Of a stretch of 25,089 bases of DNA, positions 1-7,656 are shown piece by piece. Numbering within the stretch: the stretch's first letter is position 1; each line of letters opens with the position of its first letter. Below the pieces are notes generated by a model. It saw only the letters and a list, made by a program, of their open reading frames with translations, was not told the DNA's origin and did not search any database. This DNA comes from JARRRL01 sp037380725 (GTDB taxonomy: Bacteria; Pseudomonadota; Gammaproteobacteria; Pseudomonadales; JANQJO01). The position numbers were made by a program, and so were the translations under genes. The DNA lies in contig JARRRL010000034.1 in assembly GCA_037380725.1 (NCBI GenBank), positions 1 to 25,089 of the forward strand. The letters are read 5' to 3'.

Positions 1-1232
1 TCAGCGGCGCGGCCTGCGCGGAGCTGCTGACAGAGCAGTTCGCGGCGGGAGAGCGGGCGGTGTGCGGGGTGTGCGGTTCCCGCGCCGATCGCTTTTACCG
101 CATGGAGAAAGGAGCGGGCATCGTCGTGATGTTCGATGAGGTGCTCGACGGTCAGCGCCTTGGGGGCGAGGGCGGTGAAGGTCTCTACGGGGACGAAAGC
201 GGGGGTTCCCGCCGTCAGGCCCCGCGCTTCGTGCGCGGCGCGCCATTCGCGGAAGCTGCCGGGGCCGAGCGTGGCGACGAGGCAGTGTCCGTCCGGCGCC
301 AGCCAGCCGGAGAGCCGTTGCAGCGCGGCAGGGGCATCGTCGAACCACTGCAGGGCGAGGCTCGAACAGATGAGGTCGAAAGGGTCGCCTTCAACCGTGC
401 CGTGTTCGCCGTCAAGTACGGCGAAACGGCGTCCGGGGTTTTCGCCCACGCGGGCGCGGCAGCGTTCGATCATGGCGGGCGAGATGTCGGTGATCAGCCA
501 TTCGCCGCCGATCCCGCGCGCCTGCAGCGCTTCGGTGAGAAAGCCGGTGCCGCAGCCGATTTCCAGAATGCGCGGGTTATCCGGCAGGTCGAGTGCGGCG
601 ATGCGGTGGGCAAGCGCTTCGGCGGCTTTGCGCTGGATATGCGCATGACGGTCATAATCGGACGCGGCGCCAAAGGCCTTTGTGATATGGGCGCGGCGTG
701 CGTGATCCAGCCCAGGCGCTTTCGGCAAGTCGGAATGGCGAACATACCGGAGGCCGAAGCCGCGCGGAACGGGGGGCTTCTGGCCGCAGTGACACTCGGT
801 CATTTCGATGAAGCCTTTGACCGCTTCGGCGCAGAGAGCCGGTTGTTCCAGAGGCAGGAGATGGCCGGCCGCTTCCTGATGCAGACGAGTGGTGTGTTTG
901 CCGGGAAAGCCGGCTTCGCGCATGTCCGCCGGAAGCAGCGGGTCCTGCCCGCCGTGGACGGTGAGCAAGGGAACCTGCAGTAGGGACGGCCGGCTATCGC
1001 GCAGGCGCAGCAGGTCGGCGCGGAGCGGTTCGGGATCGATTTCGCCGAACGGTTCCATGCAGCCGCAGGTCTTGCGGAATTCGGCGAGCACGCCGCGCGG
1101 GTCCGCCTCGAAGCGGCGCAGCATCCGGTCCACTACCCGCACTGGAATGCCGGGCTTGCCGGGCAGCGCGGTGAAGCGTTCGAAGCCGTTGATCGCCACC
1201 AGCCCCACCAGCCCTAACCTCAACACCCATAT
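1..1232 (-). CDS. Truncated BioH-BioC-type fusion: alpha/beta-hydrolase joined to malonyl-ACP O-methyltransferase (partial)
   Basis: Translating the minus strand (codons whose low coordinate is a multiple of 3) gives one open frame from an in-frame TAG at 1257-1259 to the left edge, with no stop at the edge. The first part (about 1215-800) looks like the C-terminal half of an alpha/beta-hydrolase: INGFERFT, then the acid motif GGQDPLLP and the histidine motif GHLLPLEQP. The N-terminal half with the G-x-S-x-G nucleophile is missing. After a linker comes a BioC-like SAM methyltransferase with SDYDRHAHIQRKAA, motif I ILEIGCGTGF and SLALQWF. In biotin synthesis BioC methylates malonyl-ACP to start pimelate assembly and BioH removes the methyl ester; bifunctional BioHC proteins are known. 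No credible start codon or ribosome site exists at the 5' end. Base composition is much more GC-rich than the rest of the window, so this is either transferred DNA cut by recombination or a chimeric assembly join. Family call is good; functionality is doubtful. Confidence 0.72.
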   Translation of the reverse strand, partial: MWVLRLGLVGLVAINGFERFTALPGKPGIPVRVVDRMLRRFEADPRGVLAEFRKTCGCMEPFGEIDPEPLRADLLRLRDSRPSLLQVPLLTVHGGQDPLLPADMREAGFPGKHTTRLHQEAAGHLLPLEQPALCAEAVKGFIEMTECHCGQKPPVPRGFGLRYVRHSDLPKAPGLDHARRAHITKAFGAASDYDRHAHIQRKAAEALAHRIAALDLPDNPRILEIGCGTGFLTEALQARGIGGEWLITDISPAMIERCRARVGENPGRRFAVLDGEHGTVEGDPFDLICSSLALQWFDDAPAALQRLSGWLAPDGHCLVATLGPGSFREWRAAHEARGLTAGTPAFVPVETFTALAPKALTVEHLIEHHDDARSFLHAVKAIGAGTAHPAHRPLSRRELLCQQLRAGRAA

Positions 1233-1292
1233 GCCGCCTACCCTCTTCTTATTTTTCTAATTCATACAGAAGTAAATAATCCATCCGTTCAT

Positions 1293-2300
1293 TCAAAAAT
1301 GTTCAAAACCGTTTCGAACACGTTCAGTTATTTCCGCTTGTACATGCGGCTGATCACTCACATAATGCACAAGACCTTGATTTGTATTCGCTGTAACCCG
1401 CCCCACCCGGCTCAGGGGTACACCCAAATCTTCAGCTATATCATGAATTTGAGGCGAACATGCCGCCGGTGCGGTGAACAATAACTCATAATCATCTCCG
1501 CCAGTCAGCGCCACCTCAAGTCCTGCTGCAAACCTATCGGAATGGGATCGCAAAGCAGAGAAAATCGGTAAACAATCCAACTCTACCACAAGCCCCAAGC
1601 CCGATGCACGGCACAAATGCTGCGCATCACCCGCTAAACCGTCCGATACGTCCAAAGCCGCCGTGGCGATGCCCACCAAAGACTGCCCCAGAGCCACCCG
1701 AGCTTGAGGACGCTCAAAACAGCGGCGGGCTTCATCGCTTTGCGTATCTGACAAACGCAACCACGGCGCTTCAACCGCTAAAGTCCCCAACGCTAACTGC
1801 AATCCACACCACGCGCCTCCGATCGAGCCCGACAACCACAGCTGATCCCCCAGACGCATACCATCTCGACGCAATGCTTGACCAAGCGCCACCTCACCAA
1901 AAACCGTAATCGTGACCGATACCACAGGCCCCTTGGTCAAATCGCCACCCATTAAGACACAATCATACGGCGCAGCACCATGGCGCAAACCATTACTGAA
2001 AGCCGCTAACCATTGTGGATTTATCTCAGGCAAACTCAAACTGAGCGTATAAGCTCGCGGACGAGCCCCCATGGCGGCTAAGTCACTGAGATTCACCGCC
2101 AAACAGCGATATCCCAGCGCTTCCGCGTTCAGCGTGGGCAAAAAATGGACGCCACTCACCAGCGTATCAGTGGAAATCGCACACTCATGTCCCGCGCGCG
2201 ATGCGATCAATGCACAATCATCCCCCTGCCCCAAACGCACAAAATCATTCTCGCGAGACAAGGGGGAAAAGAAAGTCTTTATCATGTCAAACTCAGCCAC
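1293..2300 (-). CDS. thiL: Thiamine-monophosphate kinase ThiL
   Basis: ThiL phosphorylates thiamine monophosphate to the coenzyme thiamine diphosphate using ATP in the cytoplasm. The 335-residue protein shows the PurM/ThiL-like signatures GQGDDCAL near the N-terminus, ISTDTLVSGVHF, NLSDLAAMGA, LMGGDLTKGP, DVSDGLAGD and LTGGDDYELLF. I chose the GTG at 2298-2300 because it yields the family-typical MAEFD start and has GGAG about 8 nt upstream; the upstream in-frame GTG at 2307-2309 overlaps that site. It is the last recognisable gene of the operon after nusB, separated by 76 bp. pgpA, which often follows thiL in gammaproteobacteria, is absent: the sequence runs into an AT-rich spacer and then GC-rich foreign-looking DNA. 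Confidence 0.95.
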   Translation of the reverse strand: MAEFDMIKTFFSPLSRENDFVRLGQGDDCALIASRAGHECAISTDTLVSGVHFLPTLNAEALGYRCLAVNLSDLAAMGARPRAYTLSLSLPEINPQWLAAFSNGLRHGAAPYDCVLMGGDLTKGPVVSVTITVFGEVALGQALRRDGMRLGDQLWLSGSIGGAWCGLQLALGTLAVEAPWLRLSDTQSDEARRCFERPQARVALGQSLVGIATAALDVSDGLAGDAQHLCRASGLGLVVELDCLPIFSALRSHSDRFAAGLEVALTGGDDYELLFTAPAACSPQIHDIAEDLGVPLSRVGRVTANTNQGLVHYVSDQPHVQAEITERVRNGFEHF

Positions 2301-2376
2301 AACACGCACTCCGTAATGAGCTAAGTGACCTAATTGATTTAAAAAAACGATTTAGATAAGTGATTTTAAATACCAG

Positions 2377-2874
2377 TCAGACCGGTTGAGGTGGCTTCGG
2401 CTGCTCGTGCACACGCACGCACCGCGCTGCCTTATCCAACACACCGTTGACGTACTTAAAGCTCTGATCAGCGCCAAATTTGGTTGCTAAATTAACCGCT
2501 TCGTTAATCACTGCTTTAAAAGGCACGTCCACTTGATGCTGCAACTCAAACATTGCCATTCGCAATATGGCCAGCTCAATGGGCGTTAACACGGATACGG
2601 CGCGATCCAAGAAAGGGGTCAACGCGTCATCGAGCTCAACGCGGTAATGTTCCACACCCAAAACCAAACGCCGGAAGTAAGCCGTATCCGCTTTTCCAAA
2701 ATCCTGTTGACTTTCGAATTCAGCGCTCACTTCCGTTGCCGTTCGCTCCGAAAGCGCCATGGCGTACAAGGCTTGCAAGGCTAAACGACGCGCTCGACGC
2801 CGACCCGCAATCAGTTGTCGCTGTTCGTTTTGATGCGGAGTAATGTGCTCATTTTTTGAAGACGTCATGCCCAT
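2377..2874 (-). CDS. nusB: Transcription antitermination factor NusB
   Basis: NusB pairs with NusE (S10) on boxA RNA and supports antitermination of rRNA operons. The 165-residue all-helical protein carries the family signatures RRRARRLALQALYA at the N-terminus, LTPIELAILRMA in the middle and VPFKAVINEAVNLATKFG followed by KYVNGVLDKAA at the C-terminus. It starts with ATG at 2872-2874, 17 bp after the ribH stop, with only a weak AGG upstream, so translational coupling is likely. The order ribH-nusB-thiL is standard in gammaproteobacteria. The short N-terminal extension before RRRARR is within normal variation. Confidence 0.95.
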   Translation of the reverse strand: MGMTSSKNEHITPHQNEQRQLIAGRRRARRLALQALYAMALSERTATEVSAEFESQQDFGKADTAYFRRLVLGVEHYRVELDDALTPFLDRAVSVLTPIELAILRMAMFELQHQVDVPFKAVINEAVNLATKFGADQSFKYVNGVLDKAARCVRVHEQPKPPQPV

Positions 2875-2891
2875 AATTACCTATTTCAGTT

Positions 2892-3362
2892 CTACCTCAC
2901 ATACCGGGCCGGTATACAACAACGGTATACAATCTCGGTATACAACAACACAAACGCCTCCGCGTACACAACACGTTCCACAGCCTGCTCAATCGTATCT
3001 GTGGTCAGTACACCAAAAGCAATGGGCAATTCCTGCTGCACGCTCACTGCAGCAACTCCCTTCGCACACTCCCCGGCAACGTAATCAAAATGCGGCGTCG
3101 AGCCCCGAATCACCGCTCCCAACGCAATGATCGCATCCACTTTTCCCGATGTCGCTATTTTCTTAACGACATAAGGTAGCTCAAACGCACCCGGAACATA
3201 GATTTTTCGCAAATCAGAATGCGGCACGCCGTGGCGCGTCAACGCATCCACCGCACCCGCCAGCAAACTCTCCACAATAAAACCATTAAACCGCGTTGCC
3301 ACAATCGCAATGGTTTTACCTGAAACTATAAATTGCCCTTCAATCGTTTTCAGCGCTGACAC
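2892..3362 (-). CDS. ribH: 6,7-dimethyl-8-ribityllumazine synthase RibH with aberrant C-terminus
   Basis: RibH condenses 3,4-dihydroxybutanone 4-phosphate with the ribitylamino-pyrimidine to lumazine, the penultimate riboflavin step. Residues from ATRFNGFIVESLL through VPGAFELPYVVKK, ALGAVIRGSTPHFDYVAGE and GVLTTDTIEQAVER match the family closely. The conserved ending that normally follows ER (AGTKAGNKG, then the last helix) is absent. Instead about 27 unrelated residues (VVYAEAF to ARYVR) are encoded by a three-copy 13-bp tandem repeat at 2910-2948. GTG at 3360-3362 is preferred because AGGAG lies 8 nt upstream; another GTG at 3371 is too close to that site. The changed tail probably hurts phosphate binding or oligomer assembly; the enzyme may be impaired, or this stretch may be misassembled. 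Confidence 0.85.
   Translation of the reverse strand: MSALKTIEGQFIVSGKTIAIVATRFNGFIVESLLAGAVDALTRHGVPHSDLRKIYVPGAFELPYVVKKIATSGKVDAIIALGAVIRGSTPHFDYVAGECAKGVAAVSVQQELPIAFGVLTTDTIEQAVERVVYAEAFVLLYTEIVYRCCIPARYVR
2910..2948. repeat. 13-bp tandem repeat, three copies, inside the 3' end of ribH
   Basis: Three head-to-tail 13-bp units begin CGGTATACAA at 2910, 2923 and 2936. The first ten bases are identical in all copies and the last three vary (CAA, TCT, CAA). Each unit contains the palindrome GTATAC. A weaker fourth copy may follow at about 2949-2970. The array forms the abnormal RibH tail. Confidence 0.9.
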
Positions 3363-3491
3363 GTTTCCCACTCCTTTAACTATTCGCTACAAACCATTTG
3401 CTACGGAACCATTCGAATTAAAATAAATACCGAAAATGAGAGATTCTGGAAAATCATCCTTCTGAATAAGATAAAACATCGGCGAAACAGA

Positions 3492-3683
3492 TCACGACTC
3501 TGGCTCCACGTATTCCAGAATCTCCAAACCAAAACCCGACAGCGCATTAAAACGCAGTTTGCTACTCAGCAATCGCATTTTACTCACACCCAAATGACTC
3601 AAAATCTGTGATCCGGTGCCAATACGACGATACGCCAAGGGCGGACGCTTCTGGTTCCGACACCACGCTTCGCCTCCTGACAA
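3492..3683 (-). pseudogene. ribBA: C-terminal remnant of RibBA (GTP cyclohydrolase II-like domain), severed by an in-frame stop
   Basis: This frame is the direct continuation of the upstream ribBA frame: only the TGA at 3684-3686 separates them. It encodes AYRRIGTGSQILSHLGV, KMRLLSS and ALSGFGLEILEYV, the standard end of gammaproteobacterial RibBA. Between GARRD upstream and RRIGTGSQIL here there are about 20 residues where homologs usually have about 55-60, so roughly 35-40 residues (about 110 bp) appear deleted at the junction near 3680-3690. A TTG at 3681-3683 could restart translation but there is no convincing ribosome site, so I treat it as a remnant. Confidence 0.75.
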
Positions 3684-4511
3684 TCACCCCAACACCCCAT
3701 CACGTCGCGCGCCTAACAAATCGCGCAAGGGGTCCGCATTGTGCACGCGCACCAACACCGGCTCCGTGGTACTCAAAGGCCCTTTGACCAAGGCCAAATG
3801 CGTCATGTGCTCGTCCACTAAATCACGGAATACGTGTAACTGAAATACACCATATTGTGTATCCAATTCGCCCGTTTGCACACACTCCACCGTGCGCTCG
3901 TTATTGAGCCGAAATTCAATCAAATCGGCAATGGTGCCCATTTTCAAACCGTGCGTCTGTGCAAACGTTTCCAAATCCGGTCGACGCGCCATGGTACCAT
4001 CGTCATTCATGATCTCAACAATGACCGCACTGGGCTCCAAGCCCGCCAAGCGCGTAATATCACAACCCGCCTCCGTGTGACCGGCACGATTCAGCACCCC
4101 ACCCGGCTGCGCCATGATGGGAAAAACATGCCCCGGATGCACCAAGTCCTCAGGCCGTGCGTTCGGCGTCACCGCCACCTGCACCGTACGGGCGCGATCC
4201 GCAGCCGAAATGCCCGTGCTCACCCCCGTAGCCGCTTCAATACTGAGGGTAAAGTTCGTACCATGCTGACTGCCGTTCTCGCCCTTCTTGCCATCCAACA
4301 TTAAGGGCAAACCCAATTGCTGACACCGCTGTGTGGTCAAGGTCAAACAAATCAAACCCCGCGCGTGACGCGCCATAAAATTAATGGCCTCCGGCGTCAC
4401 ATGACTTGCGGCCAATACGAGATCACCCTCGTTCTCTCTGTCTTCATCGTCCACCAGGATAATCATGCGGCCTAAGCGCAAGTCATCCAGTAACTCCGGG
4501 ATACTATGCAT
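3684..4511 (-). CDS. ribBA: 3,4-dihydroxy-2-butanone 4-phosphate synthase RibB domain of a truncated RibBA
   Basis: The RibB reaction converts ribulose 5-phosphate to the four-carbon precursor of riboflavin. Residues 1 to about 200 hold the complete RibB domain: DDEDRENEGDLV (metal and substrate acids), MARHARGLICL, ISAADRARTV, HPGHVFPI and RAGHTEAGCD. The remaining residues begin the RibA-like domain, which lacks the zinc cysteines of true GTP cyclohydrolase II, as in many gammaproteobacterial RibBA proteins. The frame stops at TGA 3684-3686 after ARRDGVLG, while the rest of the domain continues in the same frame downstream. Start is ATG at 4509-4511; the ribosome site is weak. The DHBP synthase activity could survive truncation because the RibB domain is whole. 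Confidence 0.88.
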   Translation of the reverse strand: MHSIPELLDDLRLGRMIILVDDEDRENEGDLVLAASHVTPEAINFMARHARGLICLTLTTQRCQQLGLPLMLDGKKGENGSQHGTNFTLSIEAATGVSTGISAADRARTVQVAVTPNARPEDLVHPGHVFPIMAQPGGVLNRAGHTEAGCDITRLAGLEPSAVIVEIMNDDGTMARRPDLETFAQTHGLKMGTIADLIEFRLNNERTVECVQTGELDTQYGVFQLHVFRDLVDEHMTHLALVKGPLSTTEPVLVRVHNADPLRDLLGARRDGVLG

Positions 4512-4575
4512 GAATCAAAAACCCACCTACTGATTGATTGGCCAAATTAAACAACGCGTATCACTTAATTGATCT

Positions 4576-4599
4576 GCATATTTATCTACATATTTATCT
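4576..4599. repeat. 12-bp tandem repeat, two copies, in the ribE-ribBA gap
   Basis: Two adjacent 12-bp units, GCATATTTATCT and ACATATTTATCT, differ at one base and are followed by a partial third (GCATAG). The 107-bp gap between ribE and ribBA is otherwise AT-rich and shows no other recognisable element. Confidence 0.75.
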
Positions 4600-4618
4600 G
4601 CATAGTTTGAGTTAGCAT

Positions 4619-5317
4619 TTACGACGCCGCAAAGCCATGCTTCGCCAGCGTTTCCAAAGTCAAGCCACTGGAATCTGCATCGCCGCCCGCCCTCATACCT
4701 ACGGGCTTCACACCACCCCGCATCAACGCTTCAACGTAGCGCGCCATCACATCCACTTCCACATTAACAGCACGACCCACACACCAATCTTGTACCGTGG
4801 TCATGCCATACGTGTGAGGGATCACGTTCACGCTCAACACCCCACTTCCCGCCTGACTGACCGTAAAATCATTGACCGTCAGACTAATGCCATCCAAGGT
4901 AATCGACCCCTTCGGCGCGATGTACTTCACCAGCTCATCTTGGACCTCGATTTCTATACGCCACGAACGCCCGGCTTCGCAACACGACACCACACGCCCT
5001 TGGCCATCCACATGACCCAAAACCATGTGGCCACCCAAAGGTTTATTCAGCGTGAGCGAACGCTCTACATTTACCCGATCACCCGCCTTTACCTCAGCCA
5101 GGGAGGTCACGCGTAACGATTCCAGTGACACATCAAACGCACACAAAGGCGGCGCTAACACCACCACCGTCAAACACGTCCCTGAAATTGAAATGCTATC
5201 ACCCACATTCACCGCATCAAGCGGCAATGACCCCATGTCCAGCCACAAACGGCAATCGCCACCGTTCGACTCGACACGATTCACGCGCCCCAAAGCCTCG
5301 ACCAACCCAGTAAACAT
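4619..5317 (-). CDS. ribE: Riboflavin synthase alpha subunit RibE
   Basis: RibE dismutates two lumazine molecules to riboflavin and the pyrimidine precursor. The protein (232 residues) has the duplicated lumazine-binding barrel: the first half starts MFTGLVEALG and contains DSISISGTCLTV, the second starts GHMVLGHVDG and contains GSITLDGISLTVNDF. The C-terminal helix follows. ATG at 5315-5317 gives the canonical MFTGLVE start; the reading frame continues upstream to about 5509 but that extension lies inside ribD and lacks family similarity. GAGGAG lies about 13 nt upstream next to the ribD stop, so coupling is likely. The gene looks intact. Confidence 0.95.
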   Translation of the reverse strand: MFTGLVEALGRVNRVESNGGDCRLWLDMGSLPLDAVNVGDSISISGTCLTVVVLAPPLCAFDVSLESLRVTSLAEVKAGDRVNVERSLTLNKPLGGHMVLGHVDGQGRVVSCCEAGRSWRIEIEVQDELVKYIAPKGSITLDGISLTVNDFTVSQAGSGVLSVNVIPHTYGMTTVQDWCVGRAVNVEVDVMARYVEALMRGGVKPVGMRAGGDADSSGLTLETLAKHGFAAS

Positions 5318-5337
5318 TACGCTGCCAATACTCCTCA

Positions 5338-6618
5338 TTAATTGCTGAGCGAATCCAAACGTGGCGTTAACACCAGGCGCACATCGTCCCCGAGCATCGT
5401 CACCGAAGCACAGCGCCATCGTGGCGCTGTGCTCAATGCTGTCACCTGAAGCTGCTGCAACAAAGGTCGAGCGTCGGCGCCCAAAAACAACGGCGCCTGA
5501 TACAACCACAACTCATCCACCACCCCCGCCGCTACACAGGCCCCCGCCAAGGTGGGTCCCGCTTCGATCAGCACTTCATTCATGCCCAGCATCCCCAACC
5601 ACCCCATCAAGGCCCTCACGGATACACGCTGAGCTTCTACGGGCAAAACAACTCGACAATTTTTCTGCTTCGCCATCTCAACTGCCGTAGCGGTTTCCTG
5701 GGTCAACACCGGCAGCGCGTCAACATCCTCTGCCCCACTTTCCTCACCTTCTACTGCGCGCCTGCTTGTTGCTTCGCGCATGGCCTGCGCTCGATCCGCA
5801 GAACAGCCAACGATCACCGTTTGTCCAGGTTGTTGACAGATGCGATGCGAACGCGATAACCGAAAACGACTGTCCAACACCACACGTAAAGGCTGACGCA
5901 CCCGATCCGCAAACGGAAATGGCGCGTTCATTTCGGGGTAATCCAACTGATGCTCAGCGGGACGCACCGTCAAAGACGCATTATCCGCTAGAACCGTTCC
6001 AATCCCTGTCACAATAGCGGAACTGCGTGCGCGCAAATTATGCACATCGGCTCGGGCCGCTGCACCTGTAATCCATTGGCTTTCCCCGTTCGCCAACGCC
6101 GTACGGCCATCCATACTGGCGGCTAACTTAACCCGCACCCACGGACGCCCCGTCCGCATGCGCTGTAGATAACCGGGATTCAAGGCGTGCAACGCCGCTT
6201 GCAGCTTCGTTTCAGTCTCACACAGCGCCACCGCTATGCCCGACTCACGCAGCCGCTGTAAACCTCGACCAGCCACACGCGGATTTGGGTCTGTCATACC
6301 CACCACGACCCGCGACACCCCCGCTTGAATAAGCGCATCAGCACAGGGCGGTGTTCGACCAAAATGACTGCACGGCTCTAATGTCACGTAAGCCGTAGCG
6401 CCTCGAGCTCGATCGCCCGCCGCCACTAAAGCATGCACTTCCGCATGCGGATCACCCGCCCGCCAATGCAACCCTTCACCCACCACGGTATCACCGTGGC
6501 ACAGTACACATCCAACGCGTGGATTGGGATCCGTCGTGAATAAGCCTTGCTCAGCCAAGGCTACGGCACGCATCAAGTACGCGGTATCTTTTTCCGAGCA
6601 CACATCTTCCGAGCACAT
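5338..6618 (-). CDS. ribD: Bifunctional diaminohydroxyphosphoribosylaminopyrimidine deaminase / uracil reductase RibD
   Basis: RibD performs the deamination and NADPH-dependent side-chain reduction steps of riboflavin synthesis. The N-terminal deaminase has the zinc motifs HAEVHAL and PCSHFGRTPPC and the loop DPNPRVGCVL; the C-terminal reductase has KLAASMDGRTALANGESQWITG, LRVVLDSRFRL and EAGPTLAGACV. At about 426 residues it is longer than E. coli RibD (367), mainly from an acidic insertion in the reductase domain. The start is uncertain because the N-terminus is made of three near-identical TGTGCTCGGAA units; I chose ATG 6616-6618 (GGAA a few nt upstream), with GTG 6633 and GTG 6603 as alternatives. 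Both catalytic domains look intact. Confidence 0.92.
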   Translation of the reverse strand: MCSEDVCSEKDTAYLMRAVALAEQGLFTTDPNPRVGCVLCHGDTVVGEGLHWRAGDPHAEVHALVAAGDRARGATAYVTLEPCSHFGRTPPCADALIQAGVSRVVVGMTDPNPRVAGRGLQRLRESGIAVALCETETKLQAALHALNPGYLQRMRTGRPWVRVKLAASMDGRTALANGESQWITGAAARADVHNLRARSSAIVTGIGTVLADNASLTVRPAEHQLDYPEMNAPFPFADRVRQPLRVVLDSRFRLSRSHRICQQPGQTVIVGCSADRAQAMREATSRRAVEGEESGAEDVDALPVLTQETATAVEMAKQKNCRVVLPVEAQRVSVRALMGWLGMLGMNEVLIEAGPTLAGACVAAGVVDELWLYQAPLFLGADARPLLQQLQVTALSTAPRWRCASVTMLGDDVRLVLTPRLDSLSN

Positions 6619-6634
6619 ACGGGTTCCGAGCACA
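6592..6634. repeat. Three near-tandem copies of an 11-bp unit at the ribD start
   Basis: TTCCGAGCACA occurs at 6592-6602, 6607-6617 and 6624-6634 (spacing 15 and 17 bp). On the minus strand each copy carries TGTGCTCGGAA, so candidate start codons are replicated and the RibD N-terminus reads as a repeated CSE motif. Confidence 0.85.
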
Positions 6635-6646
6635 TACTGGCGTTAA

Positions 6647-7144
6647 TCACGTTCGTGACGATTTCGACGCGCCATTCGACGGCACCCCGTGCCGACCGGC
6701 CTGCAAGCGATCAATGACTTCACGAAATTCACTCAGATCTTCAAAACTCAAATACACGGAGGCAAATCGCACATAAGCCACTTCATCCAACTCTCGCAAA
6801 GCCTCCATGACTTTTTCACCAATCGCGCGGGATTTCACTTCTCGCTCACCGGCGGTACGCAAACTGTGTTTAATGCGCGTGATCGCGGACTCAATCGCCT
6901 CCGCACTCACGGGCCGTTTCTCCAGGGCTTTCGACAAGCCATGGCGCAGTTTGTCTTCATGAAACGGCTCACGCTTCCCATCTTGCTTAATCACGCGCGG
7001 CATTAACAATTCAGCCGATTCGTACGTTGTGTTTCGTTCACCACACGTCAAACACTCCCGGCGACGCCGAACTTGGGCCCCATCGGCGACCAATCGCGAA
7101 TCAATCACCTTGGTGTCTGGGGCATTACAAAAGGGGCATCTCAT
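6647..7144 (-). CDS. nrdR: Transcriptional repressor NrdR
   Basis: NrdR is the zinc-finger/ATP-cone repressor of ribonucleotide reductase genes. The 165-residue protein begins MRCPFC and has the four zinc cysteines C3, C6, C31 and C34 (CLTCGER), followed by an ATP-cone domain with KQDGKREPFHEDKL and YVRFASVYLSFED. Start ATG 7142-7144 has AAGGA 7 nt upstream. It lies between the broken glyA and ribD, the usual gammaproteobacterial position. The sequence appears intact. Confidence 0.97.
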   Translation of the reverse strand: MRCPFCNAPDTKVIDSRLVADGAQVRRRRECLTCGERNTTYESAELLMPRVIKQDGKREPFHEDKLRHGLSKALEKRPVSAEAIESAITRIKHSLRTAGEREVKSRAIGEKVMEALRELDEVAYVRFASVYLSFEDLSEFREVIDRLQAGRHGVPSNGASKSSRT

Positions 7145-7179
7145 TGTTTCGTCCTTGCGTCCTTGAACTGAGCAATCGC

Positions 7180-7490
7180 TTACGACGCGTAAACGGGGTG
7201 TTCGGCGCACACGGCTACTACTTTTTCACGAACCGCCGCGATCATGGACTCGTTATTGATGTCGTCCAAAATATCGCACATCCATCCCGCCAATGCGGTC
7301 AATTCTGTAACAGTAAAACCGCGCGTAGTCACCGCCGGTGTGCCAATCCGCAAGCCACTGGTCATAAACGGAGACCGAGGTTCTCGGAAGCGATCAACTC
7401 AATGTGCTCTTCTTGACGCTGACGCTCCGCCTCCATGGCCGACGCCAGCTCATCATCAAATCCTTTGATTGCCATATCAGTTTTATACAT
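7180..7490 (-). pseudogene. glyA: Serine hydroxymethyltransferase GlyA, internally deleted and frameshifted
   Basis: Intact GlyA (about 417 residues, PLP enzyme) interconverts serine and glycine and charges tetrahydrofolate. Here only the first about 37 residues remain (AIKGFDDELASAMEAERQRQ, then EEHIELIASEN), followed directly by the last about 65 residues in a different frame (EPRSPFMTSGLRIGT to EHPVYAS). About 315 residues, including the PLP lysine, are missing. The join lies near 7375-7386, where GAAC could have served as microhomology between SEN and NEPR coding sequence. The 5' end has ATG at 7488-7490 with GAGG upstream. The product cannot be functional; either the cell has another glyA or the assembly collapsed here. 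Confidence 0.9.
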
Positions 7491-7515
7491 AAATTACGGC
7501 CTCACGTCGACAACT

Positions 7516-7584
7516 ACTCTTACTCTTACTATTACTATTACTCAATCAATAATCAATTCAATCAATCCACTCACTCACTCAATC
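7516..7584. repeat. Microsatellite-like tract
   Basis: Two copies each of ACTCTT and ACTATT are followed by degenerate ATCAAT/TCAATC units and a CACTCACTCACTCAATC stretch. It lies just upstream of the glyA start and would be in the 5' leader or promoter of the glyA-rib operon. Confidence 0.8.
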
Positions 7585-7656
7585 GGTGAGCAGCGCATTC
7601 TGGTTCATTCGCTCCAGACATCGTTAACTGGACCATAGTGTACATGAATTAACGAG

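Noticed and set aside
60..983. Long plus-strand open frame of 307 codons
   Set aside because: It is antisense to the BioHC-like frame, which has clear motifs; long antisense frames are expected in GC-rich DNA.
3372..3491. FMN riboswitch before ribH or ribBA
   Set aside because: No RFN conserved segments are recognisable in this gap or in the 4512-4618 gap.
3684..3686. TGA in ribBA as selenocysteine or programmed readthrough
   Set aside because: A flanking deletion is also present and no SECIS-like hairpin is evident; simple gene damage or assembly error explains it better.
5318..5509. Upstream extension of the ribE frame
   Set aside because: It lies inside ribD and has no riboflavin synthase similarity; MFTGLVE at 5317 is the family start.
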